A DNA stretch of 64,000 nucleotides from Methylotuvimicrobium buryatense 5G (GTDB lineage Bacteria; Pseudomonadota; Gammaproteobacteria; Methylococcales; Methylomonadaceae), in NCBI RefSeq assembly GCF_000341735.1, contig NZ_KB455575.1, positions 4,131,924 to 4,195,923 on the forward strand, written 5' to 3'. The translations under genes were made by a program, and so were the position numbers. The notes under the pieces are model-generated. The model worked only from the letters and a program-made list of their open reading frames with translations, was not told the DNA's origin and searched no databases. Each line of letters starts with the position of its first letter. Positions within the stretch are counted from its first letter, which is position 1. This document shows, in pieces, positions 50,212 to 60,163 of this stretch.

Positions 50212-50694
50212 ATGCAAGTTGCTGACAATATGGCGGTTTCGATCCACTACACATTAACCAACTCGGCGGGTGAGCAACTCGATAGCTCGATAGGCAGTGA
50301 TGCGTTGGTTTATCTTCATGGCAGCGGCAATATCATTCCCGGTTTGGAAAAAGCTCTACAGGGTAAATCGGTTGGGGATAAATTCCAAGTTTCTATCGCT
50401 CCCGAAGAGGGATATGGCGAATATTTTCAAGAAATGGTTCAGGTTATCCCTCGCAAGATGTTCGAAGGTGTTGATAACGTGGAAGTCGGTATGCAGTTTC
50501 ATGCCGATGTCAGTTCAGGTCCCGGTATTGTTACCGTTATTAAAGTCGAAGGCGAGGAAGTGACGATAGACGGCAATCATCCTCTAGCCGGAGAGTCGCT
50601 GAATTTCGATGTTGAAGTCACCGATGTTAGAGCGGCGACCGAGGATGAGTTGGCGCACGGCCATATTCATGGTGTTGGCGGCGTAGATCACTAA
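50212..50694 (+). CDS. slyD: FKBP-type peptidyl-prolyl isomerase SlyD
   Basis: The 160-residue protein has the SlyD layout: an FKBP half (VSIHYTLTNSAGEQLDSS, HGSGNIIPGLEKALQG), an inserted flap (residues about 75-120) and a return strand (DGNHPLAGESLNFDVEV). The His-rich tail is short (AHGHIHGVGGVDH) compared with E. coli, so metal binding may be weaker. It folds proline-containing proteins and delivers nickel in relatives. It is divergent from greB and ahead of the TraB-like gene. Confidence 0.93.
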   Translation: MQVADNMAVSIHYTLTNSAGEQLDSSIGSDALVYLHGSGNIIPGLEKALQGKSVGDKFQVSIAPEEGYGEYFQEMVQVIPRKMFEGVDNVEVGMQFHADVSSGPGIVTVIKVEGEEVTIDGNHPLAGESLNFDVEVTDVRAATEDELAHGHIHGVGGVDH

Positions 50695-50775
50695 TCCGGG
50701 CTTATTCAATATTTTTACGAGGACCGAATGCGTTGCTAGAGTCCGAGCAACACAAACGATCCCTCTTTCATCATT

Positions 50776-51717
50776 ATGAAGACGCTCAAATCGGCTACGC
50801 ATTACAAAGTCATTTGCTCTTTTTTTGCGCTCGCGCTTCTAATTGCGGGTCCGGTTTGCTCTGAGACCTCGCTATGGCGGGTTAGTAAAGGTGATACTGA
50901 ATTGTTTATCGGCGGTACTATTCACTTGCTGAGTGCGTCGGATTATCCGCTACCCGAAGCGTTTGAGCGGGTTTATCGAAAAGCCGACAAATTAGTGTTG
51001 GAAGTCGATTTAACCGACCTATCCGGGCAGGAAGTGCAAATAACTATGATGCGGCGTTTACAGTATGTCGACGGTACGACGTTGCGTGATGAGCTTAACG
51101 CCGAGACTTATGCCGAATTGGAGCGTTTTTGTCGGCATGCGGGTATAGCGATTGAGTCGTTACAGAACTTGAAGCCGCCTTTGGCCGCGATTAGCTTGAT
51201 GATGTTTGAGTTACATCGTTTAGGTTTAGCCGAAGCCGGCGTCGATCATTTTTTCAGCGCGAAAGCCCAATCCGATAATAAACCCGTCGGTGCGCTAGAG
51301 TCGTTAGAGATGCAAATATCAGTACTGGAGCAGATGGGACGGGGGCAAGAGAACGAACTCATTTTGTCCACGTTAAGAGATATTCAAGAGCTCCCTGCGT
51401 TACTGAGTAGGCTCAAGTCTGCATGGCGTTCAGGCGATCTCGATACATTGGATGAATTAGGAATCGCGCCGATGCGCAGCGATTACCCTAGCCTATATCG
51501 GGAACTGCTGGTCAATCGCAACAATGCTTGGGTACCTAAGATTGAGACGATGTTAAGTACGCCCGAGCGAGAGTTGATTTTAGTAGGCGTTTTGCATTTG
51601 GCCGGGGAAGAGGGTGTTTTGCGGCAATTATGCGAACGGGGTTATGTTGTCGAGCCTTACCGGCCCTTTCCTATTAACCTAGAAAAAGCATTTTGCCATG
51701 AAAATAATGAAGAATAA
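50776..51717 (+). CDS. TraB/GumN family protein
   Basis: The 313-residue protein has an N-terminal hydrophobic segment (about 11-27, SFFALALLIAGPVC) and the TraB/GumN fold: LWRVSKGDTELFIGGTIHLL, DKLVLEVDLTDL, LGLAEAGVDHFFSAKA, LESLEMQISVLEQM and LILVGVLHLAGEEGVLRQL. The paired GGTIH and GVLHLAGE motifs resemble metal-dependent hydrolase sites; the bacterial function is unknown. It is probably exported. Its last ten or so codons (KAFCHENNEE) lie inside family D repeat copy D2, so the natural C-terminus has probably been replaced. Confidence 0.85.
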   Translation: MKTLKSATHYKVICSFFALALLIAGPVCSETSLWRVSKGDTELFIGGTIHLLSASDYPLPEAFERVYRKADKLVLEVDLTDLSGQEVQITMMRRLQYVDGTTLRDELNAETYAELERFCRHAGIAIESLQNLKPPLAAISLMMFELHRLGLAEAGVDHFFSAKAQSDNKPVGALESLEMQISVLEQMGRGQENELILSTLRDIQELPALLSRLKSAWRSGDLDTLDELGIAPMRSDYPSLYRELLVNRNNAWVPKIETMLSTPERELILVGVLHLAGEEGVLRQLCERGYVVEPYRPFPINLEKAFCHENNEE

Positions 51718-51799
51718 GAGGTTAATTGAGTAACTTGTTATACGTTTGTATAAAACTTTCTCTCACCCAAAAGGTTAGCGAGAATGCTTAGGATTTCGT
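51683..51799. repeat. Family D repeat, left part (D2), overlapping the TraB-like gene end
   Basis: AAAAAGCATTTTGCCATGAA, ATGAAGAATAAGAGGTTAAT and GTTTGTATAAAACTTTCTCT match D4 (63725 on) closely. It ends where family A copy A7 begins. Its right part may be 52085-52190. Confidence 0.6.
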
Positions 51800-51937
51800 G
51801 ATATACCCGTCGTAGATCAAAATTCGGCGCCGGGGTGTCCGCCAAAGGACGCCGTGAATACGTCCATGTAGGCTCTATGCCAGCTCCATGCTGGCAAAGC
51901 CTTTGTCGGACACCCCGGCGCCTCCTCGGGCACTGCC
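51800..51937. repeat. Family A element, copy A7, right end replaced
   Basis: The left arm and hairpin are complete: GATATACCCGTCGTAGATC, GCGCCGGGGTGTCCG, core CGCCGTGAATACGTCCATG and CGGACACCCCGGCGCC. The GAAATTTGAAGTGCG end is missing; instead GGCACTGCCA runs into a different inverted-repeat element. Confidence 0.8.
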
Positions 51938-52070
51938 ATTAAGTTAAGCCATCACAGATTAAGTAATGCTTGTATCCAGGATCTACTTTGCCTCAAAGCT
52001 TGCCATCCATGGCACTGGATTCCGCCAGTCCATGGCGGAATGACGGGCTCCCTTAATTTAATGGCAGTGC
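51930..52070. mobile_element. 141-bp element with 19-bp inverted ends
   Basis: GCACTGCCATTAAGTTAAG and CTTAATTTAATGGCAGTGC are inverted copies with one mismatch. The interior carries a second hairpin, ATTCCGCCA/TGGCGGAAT at 52019-52041. No gene is inside. It follows A7 and shares GCACTGCC with it. Confidence 0.6.
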
Positions 52071-52084
52071 TTCCTAAAGTAGGG

Positions 52085-52190
52085 GGGTTATTTACGTCCT
52101 AATCCTTAGGTAATTTCTTGAAACCCTTCATGAACTTCATGGTTAAATTGCCGAATTTAGGTTAAACGATTTTTCGATCATAAGGGAGTA
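52085..52190. repeat. Family D repeat, right part (D3)
   Basis: TTCATGAACTTCATGGTTAA followed by ATTGCCGAATTTAGG matches the end of D1 and D4. With D2 it probably formed one D element before A7 and the 141-bp element entered. Confidence 0.5.
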
Positions 52191-52193
52191 AGT

Positions 52194-53120
<927 letters not shown>

Positions 53121-53165
53121 TTAGAGTGTCAAGAGGAAGCGGGTGTTAAAATCTACCCGTTTTAG

Positions 53166-53398
53166 TTACTGTGAAAGTTCGTAAATTTGGATTCATTATC
53201 TAATTTTTCGATATACAAATCTCTGTTCTGGCAATGCCGGTTCCGGAGAGGGTGCGGTTGCTCGATCGACAGGCGTTGGCGGCAGGATAGCCGCCATCGA
53301 GCCTACATGGACGTATTCACGGCGTCCTGTCGGGCGAGTGACCGCGCCCTCCCCACGTCTCGTACTTTCATTTGCCGGGCTTTCATGAACGTTAGGTT
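53166..53398. repeat. Family C palindromic element, copy C4
   Basis: A 233-bp copy from ACTGTGAAAGTTCGTAAATT to CATGAACGTTAGGTT. GAGGGTGCGGTTGCTCGAT pairs with the GAGTGACCGCGCCCTC side. The core CATGGACGTATTCACGGCG is at 53306-53324. It lacks module E, unlike C1. Confidence 0.8.
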
Positions 53399-53423
53399 AA
53401 GGCAAATTTTTAGCGTGCACTCT

Positions 53424-54581
53424 CTATAGGGAATCAAGAAAATGCCGGAACAAATCCGGATTAAGTTTTTTTAGGTCCGCTCTTAAAGCGATCGAGGTCG
53501 ACTCAAGCGGTTCGGCGCTTAATTGCTTGGCTAGGCTGAATGCGAGAAAACCTTCCGTTTCGCCGTTTAAAATAAGGTCTTGTTTAGCGAGTGCCGGCTT
53601 GATCAATAGTATCCAGGCCGGGAAAATCTGCGTTGGCAACTCGGGGTCAAGTTCCTGAAATCGTTCCCAGTCGTCGGAAAGCAAATGATATCCGGTCTGT
53701 TTTAACAGTTGTTCGGCTGTTTCGGTATGCAGCAGGAATAACAAAAACCAATGCTCGAGACCGGCCAGTTCCCGGATCACTTTGAAGCTGGCCTCGGCAT
53801 AGCGAAATAGCAAAATAGGTTGTTTAGAGTAGTCGGGTTCTTGTTCGATTGCTTTGGTAACGTCATGCCACAGAAATGCTTTCGTGCCTGTATAGCTGAC
53901 ATGTAGCTTAGGCTGCTCGGGATCGAAGGGGCGGCCGGTTAGTTCGGTGGTCAAGTCTTGCCACAGCGGCGTCAGAAAACGTATAGCTTCTGTTCGTAAT
54001 AACTTAACCGCTAACGGCATCAGTGTATTATCTAAGGTATCGAGTTTATTGGATAACGAAAAGCCGGGCGCCCGGAATTTTTTTTCCTGCTCGATCAGAA
54101 GCGCATAGTCTTCGTGCTTTGTGGGGTCAAAGGCGTATAAGGTGTCTAGCAGTTCCGGAATTTTGCGTTTGTTGCGGTTAGTGATAGCGTCGATTAACTC
54201 GTTTTCGGCATAAACCGGTGCACTGTCGAAAAACAAATCCATCTGCATGCGGTCCTGCGCCGGTACGAAGTCTGTTTTGAAATTGATGTCGTTTTGCGGG
54301 TCGCGGCTGATGATGAGTTCGTTTTGCTCGGTTGAAAGATAGGTGCCGCGCGTTTCGCTCAAGCCCAGCGCTCGTGCATAATTCGTAGCAATGGCAAGTT
54401 GCTCGATGATACGTTCGCGCGGCGCCGTAAAACAACTGTCCAGGTTTTCGATAAGGCCGTCTCGCCAATCGATGTAGTTCGAATAGCTAAGATAGCCGGT
54501 CGCGAGCAGCCATGCGATCGGCGAAAATCGACCTTGTTCGATCAGCAATTGGTCGACATGGTGCCGGATACTGCTGCGCAT
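53424..54581 (-). CDS. Protein of unknown function
   Basis: The 385-residue protein starts MRSSIRHHVDQLLIEQGRFS and is likely mainly helical. Notable phrases are WLLATGYLSYSNYIDWRDGL, PFDPEQPKLHVSYTGTKAFL and LFRYAEASFKVIRELAGLEH. No signal peptide, membrane segment, nucleotide-binding motif or metal cluster is evident, and I do not recognise the family. ATG 54581 was chosen over 54614 because CGAGAG lies upstream and the start is two bases after the DUF1415 stop. That tight spacing suggests the two proteins are made together. Confidence 0.75.
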   Translation of the reverse strand: MRSSIRHHVDQLLIEQGRFSPIAWLLATGYLSYSNYIDWRDGLIENLDSCFTAPRERIIEQLAIATNYARALGLSETRGTYLSTEQNELIISRDPQNDINFKTDFVPAQDRMQMDLFFDSAPVYAENELIDAITNRNKRKIPELLDTLYAFDPTKHEDYALLIEQEKKFRAPGFSLSNKLDTLDNTLMPLAVKLLRTEAIRFLTPLWQDLTTELTGRPFDPEQPKLHVSYTGTKAFLWHDVTKAIEQEPDYSKQPILLFRYAEASFKVIRELAGLEHWFLLFLLHTETAEQLLKQTGYHLLSDDWERFQELDPELPTQIFPAWILLIKPALAKQDLILNGETEGFLAFSLAKQLSAEPLESTSIALRADLKKLNPDLFRHFLDSL

Positions 54582-54583
54582 GT

Positions 54584-55144
54584 TTATTCTCTCGGAGCAC
54601 CTGCCTGACGGCATGAGGCAATGAGTGCGTGCAGGTGAGGTTTGCCGAGATTACGGGCAAGTGCGATATTGCGTCTAGGAATATTTTCCGAGTCCGGGTG
54701 GCGCTCGATGGCTTCGGAGATGCTGTCTTCGCGAAGCAGATGCAGGATAGGGTAGGGCGATCGGTTCGTATAATTGGCCGGATCGTCGCTGTCGCTATCG
54801 GCGAAGCAGTAGTCGGGATGAAAGCTGGCCAGTTGATAAATACCGTCGTAGCCCTGCTCCGACAATAGTGTTTCGGCCAGAGAGAGAAAATCGAGATAAT
54901 CATCGAATTCGTGCAGCGAATGGGGGTAAATCAGCAGTGTTGTGTTTATGCTTAAGTCGGTATCTAAATGCCGGCATTCTTCGATCAAACGCTCAAGGCC
55001 GCTTGCGGTGTCGGCGCTTCGGCAAATACTGAAACGAATTCCTTTTTGGCGAAACGGTTTAGCGGCGAAAGGGCATAAGTCGAGACCGATGACAACGGTT
55101 TCGAGCCATGCCCTTATTGCGTATTCTACCGGGTCGACAGTCAC
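54584..55144 (-). CDS. DUF1415 family protein
   Basis: The 186-residue protein matches DUF1415: AIRAWLETVVIGLDLCPFAA, DTDLSINTTLLIYPH, YQLASFHPDYCFADSDSDDP, NYTNRSPYPILHLLREDSI and RNIALARNLG. The family is widespread in proteobacteria, with no assigned function. Conserved Cys, His and Asp residues (LCPF, FHPDYCF) could form an active site. It is 38 bp downstream of the CBS-domain gene on the same strand and directly precedes the unknown 385-residue gene. Confidence 0.87.
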   Translation of the reverse strand: MTVDPVEYAIRAWLETVVIGLDLCPFAAKPFRQKGIRFSICRSADTASGLERLIEECRHLDTDLSINTTLLIYPHSLHEFDDYLDFLSLAETLLSEQGYDGIYQLASFHPDYCFADSDSDDPANYTNRSPYPILHLLREDSISEAIERHPDSENIPRRNIALARNLGKPHLHALIASCRQAGAPRE

Positions 55145-55182
55145 TTCAGCATTGAAGGATAGTTTCGAAGTGATTCGTTCGG

Positions 55183-55653
55183 TTAGGTATGGCTGACGCC
55201 GGCCGCAATTCTTTTTTCCCGTTCTTCGCTGGCTTTTTCGATTTTCGCAAAAACGCGCAAAATATCGGTGGCCGATACGATGCCGACCAGCTTGCTATTG
55301 TGATCGACGACCGGTAGTGCTCCGACTTTGTTTTCGGCCATAATGCTGGCGGCTTCTGACGCGTAAGTATCGGGATTAACGGTCAATACGCCTCGACGCA
55401 TGATGTGTTGAACTTTTTGTGGGACGACCTGCAAAACGGTTTTCCCTTCGACGGTCTCAACCGAGTTCGAGTTGCTTTTCGGTCCTAAGGCTTTGTACAG
55501 GTCTCGATCCGATACGATGCCGATGACTTTGCCTTTTTCAACGACGGGTAAATGACGAACTTTTTCATAATGCAGCAAGAAAAAGACACGATCGATCATG
55601 TCATGTTGTTCGACTGTGAATACTTGCGAAGTCATTAAATCTTCAACACGCAT
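55183..55653 (-). CDS. CBS-domain protein
   Basis: The 156-residue protein consists of a CBS pair: MTSQVFTVEQHDMIDRVFFL to GIVSDRDLYKALG, then RRGVLTVNPDTYASEAASIM to GIVSATDILRVFAK. Such stand-alone pairs bind adenine nucleotides and regulate partners. There is no catalytic domain. The GIVSxxDL/ILR motifs are intact in both halves. It precedes DUF1415 on the same strand by 38 bp, so they may share an operon. Confidence 0.88.
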   Translation of the reverse strand: MRVEDLMTSQVFTVEQHDMIDRVFFLLHYEKVRHLPVVEKGKVIGIVSDRDLYKALGPKSNSNSVETVEGKTVLQVVPQKVQHIMRRGVLTVNPDTYASEAASIMAENKVGALPVVDHNSKLVGIVSATDILRVFAKIEKASEEREKRIAAGVSHT

Positions 55654-55814
55654 GTAGTTGCACTCCTAAAGATAATTGATAAACCGAGTAAGAATAGGGA
55701 AAATATCTGTTTTTTACAAGAGTTAATGTCTATTTTGATATAAAATGCCTTGTTTTGTGAGAGCAACTTAACCGCTAAAGTGTGTTTGTACTTAGGCGCG
55801 AAGTATGGGCCCAT

Positions 55815-56623
<809 letters not shown>

Positions 56624-56696
56624 CGCGCAAGCGTCTTTATCGACGCTTAACGCATACTTTTACTTTCCGCTGACGCGGTTAATACAATGAGTAGCT

Positions 56697-58121
56697 ATGT
56701 CAGGTAAAACTTTATATGACAAATTATGGGAAGATCACGTTGTCCATACTGAGGATGACGGTTCTTCATTGATCTATATCGACCGCCATTTAGTCCATGA
56801 GGTCACTTCTCCACAAGCGTTTGAAGGGCTCCGGCTTGCCGGCCGCAAGCCTTGGCGACAAGCGAGAAATTTGGCCGTTGCCGACCATAACGTGCCGACC
56901 ACCGATCGCGATAAAGGCATCGCCGATCCGGTTTCCAGGCTGCAGGTCGAAACCCTCGAAAAAAACTGTGCCGAATTCGGTATTACCGAGTTCGATATGT
57001 CCGATATTCGCCAAGGCATCGTGCATGTCGTAGGTCCCGAGCAAGGCGCGACGCTGCCCGGCATGACCGTGGTGTGCGGCGATTCGCATACGTCGACACA
57101 CGGCGCTTCCGGCGCGCTGGCATTCGGCATCGGCACGTCGGAAGTCGAGCATGTGTTGGCGACGCAATGTTTGGTGCAGAAAAAAGCCAAAAACATGCTG
57201 ATCAAGGTAGACGGCGAAGTGCGCCCAGGCGTCACCGCGAAAGACATCGTGCTGGCGATCATCGGCAAAATCGGTACCGCCGGCGGCAACGGTTATACGA
57301 TCGAATTTGCCGGGTCCGCGATCCGCGCATTGTCGATGGAAGGCCGCATGACGGTCTGCAACATGGCGATTGAAGCGGGCGCTCGTGCCGGTCTAATCGG
57401 AGTTGACGATGTGACGATCGAGTATTACCGCGGCCGGCCGCTTTCACCGAAAGGCAACGACTGGTTCATGGCCGAGCGCATGTGGCAGCAACTGCATTCC
57501 GATCCCGACGCAGTCTTCGATAAAGTCGTCGAGCTGAATGCAGCCGACGTCAAGCCGCAAGTGACTTGGGGCACTTCGCCTGAATTGGTCGTGTCGGTCG
57601 ACGCTAGTGTGCCCGATCCTGCTCAAGAAACCGATGCGACCAAGCGCGAAAGCATGAAGCGGGCACTGCAATACATGGATCTGAAGCCGGGTCTGGCGAT
57701 TACCGATATCAAGCTCGATAAAGTATTCATCGGTTCCTGCACGAACTCGAGAATCGAGGATTTGAGAGCCGCCGCCGTGGTCGCAAAAGGCAAAAAACTG
57801 GCCGATAACATCAAATTGGCTTTGGTCGTGCCGGGTTCCGGCTTGATCAAACAACAAGCCGAGGCCGAAGGCTTGGATAAAATCTTCATCGAAGCCGGAT
57901 TCGAATGGCGCGATCCGGGCTGCTCGATGTGTTTGGCGATGAACGCCGACCGCTTGGAGCCGGGCGAGCGTTGTGCGTCAACCTCGAACCGTAATTTCGA
58001 AGGGCGGCAAGGCTACGGCGGGCGCACGCATCTAGTCAGTCCTGCGATGGCTGCCGCAGCCGCGATTGCAGGACATTTCGTCGATGTCAGCACCGAAGCG
58101 AACCAAGGAGCAACAGCATGA
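56697..58121 (+). CDS. leuC: 3-isopropylmalate dehydratase large subunit
   Basis: The 474-residue protein has the aconitase-fold Fe-S cysteines in [17 protein letters not shown] and [11 protein letters not shown], plus DHNVPTTDR and [20 protein letters not shown]. It isomerises isopropylmalate in leucine synthesis together with LeuD. Its stop overlaps the leuD ATG by four bases. The GC-rich third positions are higher than in neighbouring genes, which suggests strong expression or a different history. Confidence 0.96.
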   Translation: MSGKTLYDKLWEDHVVHTEDDGSSLIYIDRHLVHEVTSPQAFEGLRLAGRKPWRQARNLAVADHNVPTTDRDKGIADPVSRLQVETLEKNCAEFGITEFDMSDIRQGIVHVVGPEQGATLPGMTVVCGDSHTSTHGASGALAFGIGTSEVEHVLATQCLVQKKAKNMLIKVDGEVRPGVTAKDIVLAIIGKIGTAGGNGYTIEFAGSAIRALSMEGRMTVCNMAIEAGARAGLIGVDDVTIEYYRGRPLSPKGNDWFMAERMWQQLHSDPDAVFDKVVELNAADVKPQVTWGTSPELVVSVDASVPDPAQETDATKRESMKRALQYMDLKPGLAITDIKLDKVFIGSCTNSRIEDLRAAAVVAKGKKLADNIKLALVVPGSGLIKQQAEAEGLDKIFIEAGFEWRDPGCSMCLAMNADRLEPGERCASTSNRNFEGRQGYGGRTHLVSPAMAAAAAIAGHFVDVSTEANQGATA

Positions 58122-58750
58122 GAGCATTTACCAAAATAGACGCGCTGGTCGCACCGTTGGACCGGGCCAATGTCGATACCGATGCGATTATTCCGAAACA
58201 ATTTCTGAAATCGATACGTCGAGCTGGGTTCGGACCGTTTCTGTTCGACGAATGGCGCTATCTCGATCACGGCGAACCAGACATGGATTGCACGAATCGG
58301 CCGATCAACCCGGATTTCGTGCTGAATAAACCGGAGTACAAGGGCGCCGAGCTATTGTTGACCCGCGAGAATTTCGGTTGCGGTTCGTCGCGCGAACATG
58401 CGCCATGGGCGCTCGAAGATTTCGGCTTCAGAGCGATCATCGCGCCGAGTTTCGCCGATATCTTTTATAACAATTGTTTCAAGAACGGTATCTTGCCTAT
58501 CGTACTCGATGCCGGCATTGTCGATGACTTATTTAACGAATTGACCGAAGGTTATCGGCTAACGGTTGATCTTGAAACGCAAAAAATCGTCACGCCTTCC
58601 GGCCGGGAAATTGCCTTTGAAGTCGATGCCAATCGAAAATTCAGGTTGCTGAACGGGCTTGACGATATCGCATTGACCTTGCAGCATGCCGATCAAATTC
58701 ACGCATATGAGACGGAGCGTGCGAAGCGGGCGCCCTGGTTGTTTGGGTAG
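58118..58750 (+). CDS. leuD: 3-isopropylmalate dehydratase small subunit
   Basis: The 210-residue protein carries the LeuD swivel domain: [38 protein letters not shown] and [20 protein letters not shown]. It forms the active site with LeuC. It starts with ATG inside the leuC end (ATGA). leuB, which often follows, is not found before asd; a degraded family B element is there instead. Confidence 0.96.
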   Translation: MRAFTKIDALVAPLDRANVDTDAIIPKQFLKSIRRAGFGPFLFDEWRYLDHGEPDMDCTNRPINPDFVLNKPEYKGAELLLTRENFGCGSSREHAPWALEDFGFRAIIAPSFADIFYNNCFKNGILPIVLDAGIVDDLFNELTEGYRLTVDLETQKIVTPSGREIAFEVDANRKFRLLNGLDDIALTLQHADQIHAYETERAKRAPWLFG

Positions 58751-58798
58751 CCGTAAATCGATTGCTCCTATCTGAGCGAAAAAACGTTTAATTTTCAA

Positions 58799-58926
58799 GA
58801 GGGCGGGGTGTTTGGCGCGGGTGCCGGCAGTTGAGAGGTTTGTGCTTCTGTGTATTCTTTCCCGCTGCCGCCATCCTCGCCAAACAAACTCCGCTCAATT
58901 TTTGATCCCCAAATTGGAAATTGCAG
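58799..58926. repeat. Family B element, degraded copy B5
   Basis: The right arm is clear: GCTGCCGCCATCCTCGCC, then TTTTTGATCCCCAAATTGG and AAATTGCAGG. The left arm is only partly recognisable as GGGCGGGGTGTTTGGCG, and the core is lost. It fills part of the 320-bp leuD-asd gap; the rest shows no gene. Confidence 0.55.
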
Positions 58927-59070
58927 GTACTTCGGCACCATTTTGATTAGCTTGCCTTTCCCGCATAAGTGTCAAAGGCTGGCGTCGCCGGACATTCTAA
59001 TGCGATGAATATTATCATCCCGAAGGTAGTTGATGCTGTGGTTTCTACTTTAATGAAAAGGTAATCAAAC

Positions 59071-60093
59071 ATGACTAAGTTATACAATGTTGCTGTGGTT
59101 GGTGCCACCGGCGCTGTTGGTGAAGCGATGCTGTCGATACTGGAAGAGCGTAATTTTCCGGTCGGTGAAGTTTATGCGTTGGCCAGTAGCCGTTCGGTTG
59201 GTAAACGCATCCCTTTCAAGGGTGGTTCGCTGAAGGTACAGGATTTAGCCGAGTTCGACTTTTCCAAAGCGCAAATCGGCTTGTTTTCGCCCGGTGCTTC
59301 AATATCTGCCGAATACGCGCCTAAAGCCGCGGCAGCCGGGTGCATCGTGATCGATAATACTTCCCAATTTCGTTATGACGATAATATCCCATTAGTCGTG
59401 CCCGAAGTTAATCCCGAGAGGATCGCCGACTATAAAAATAAAGGCATCATTGCCAATCCGAATTGTTCGACGATCCAGATGTTAGTTGCATTGAAACCGA
59501 TTTACGATGCAGTCGGTATCAGTCGAATCAATGTTTGTACTTATCAGGCAGTTTCCGGTACGGGTAAAGAAGCGATTGAGGAGCTGAGTCTGCAAACCGC
59601 TCATTTATTGAACGGTAAACCGATTAAACCGAGCGTTTATCCGAAGCAAATCGCTTTCAATGTCTTGCCGCAAATCGATGTATTTATGGAAAATGGATAT
59701 ACCAAGGAAGAAATGAAAATGGTTTGGGAGACGCGGAAAATCATGGGTGACGAATCGATTCAAGTCAATCCTACCGCTGTGCGTGTGCCTGTTTTTTTTG
59801 GTCATTCCGAAGCTGTGCATATTGAAACACGTCACAAAATAGATATTAAATCGGTGCGCGCGCTACTCGAAAAGGCTCCCGGAGTGACAGTGTTTGACGA
59901 ACGCCGGGACGGAGGGTATCCAACCGCGGTGACAGAATCCTCCGGGCACGATAATGTGTTTGTCGGGCGTATTCGCGAAGATATTTCGCATCCGCTAGGA
60001 ATCGACTTATGGGTTGTTGGTGATAATGTCAGAAAAGGCGCCGCTTTAAACAGTGTCCAAATCGCAGAAGAATTGGTAAAAAATTACATCTAG
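59071..60093 (+). CDS. asd: Aspartate-semialdehyde dehydrogenase
   Basis: The 340-residue protein has the NADP start VAVVGATGAVGEAMLSILEE, the active-site Cys in IIANPNCSTIQMLVALKPI, and the substrate His/Arg region (VRVPVFFGHSEAVHIET). It reduces aspartyl phosphate in the pathway to lysine, threonine and methionine. The place before fimV matches Pseudomonas and relatives. AAAAGG lies upstream of the ATG. Confidence 0.96.
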   Translation: MTKLYNVAVVGATGAVGEAMLSILEERNFPVGEVYALASSRSVGKRIPFKGGSLKVQDLAEFDFSKAQIGLFSPGASISAEYAPKAAAAGCIVIDNTSQFRYDDNIPLVVPEVNPERIADYKNKGIIANPNCSTIQMLVALKPIYDAVGISRINVCTYQAVSGTGKEAIEELSLQTAHLLNGKPIKPSVYPKQIAFNVLPQIDVFMENGYTKEEMKMVWETRKIMGDESIQVNPTAVRVPVFFGHSEAVHIETRHKIDIKSVRALLEKAPGVTVFDERRDGGYPTAVTESSGHDNVFVGRIREDISHPLGIDLWVVGDNVRKGAALNSVQIAEELVKNYI

Positions 60094-60163
60094 TCTAAGC
60101 TTAATTTCATATTTGACTGTTCCGGGTATTAGATTGTGGTATATGTGTATAAAGGAGAGCAAT

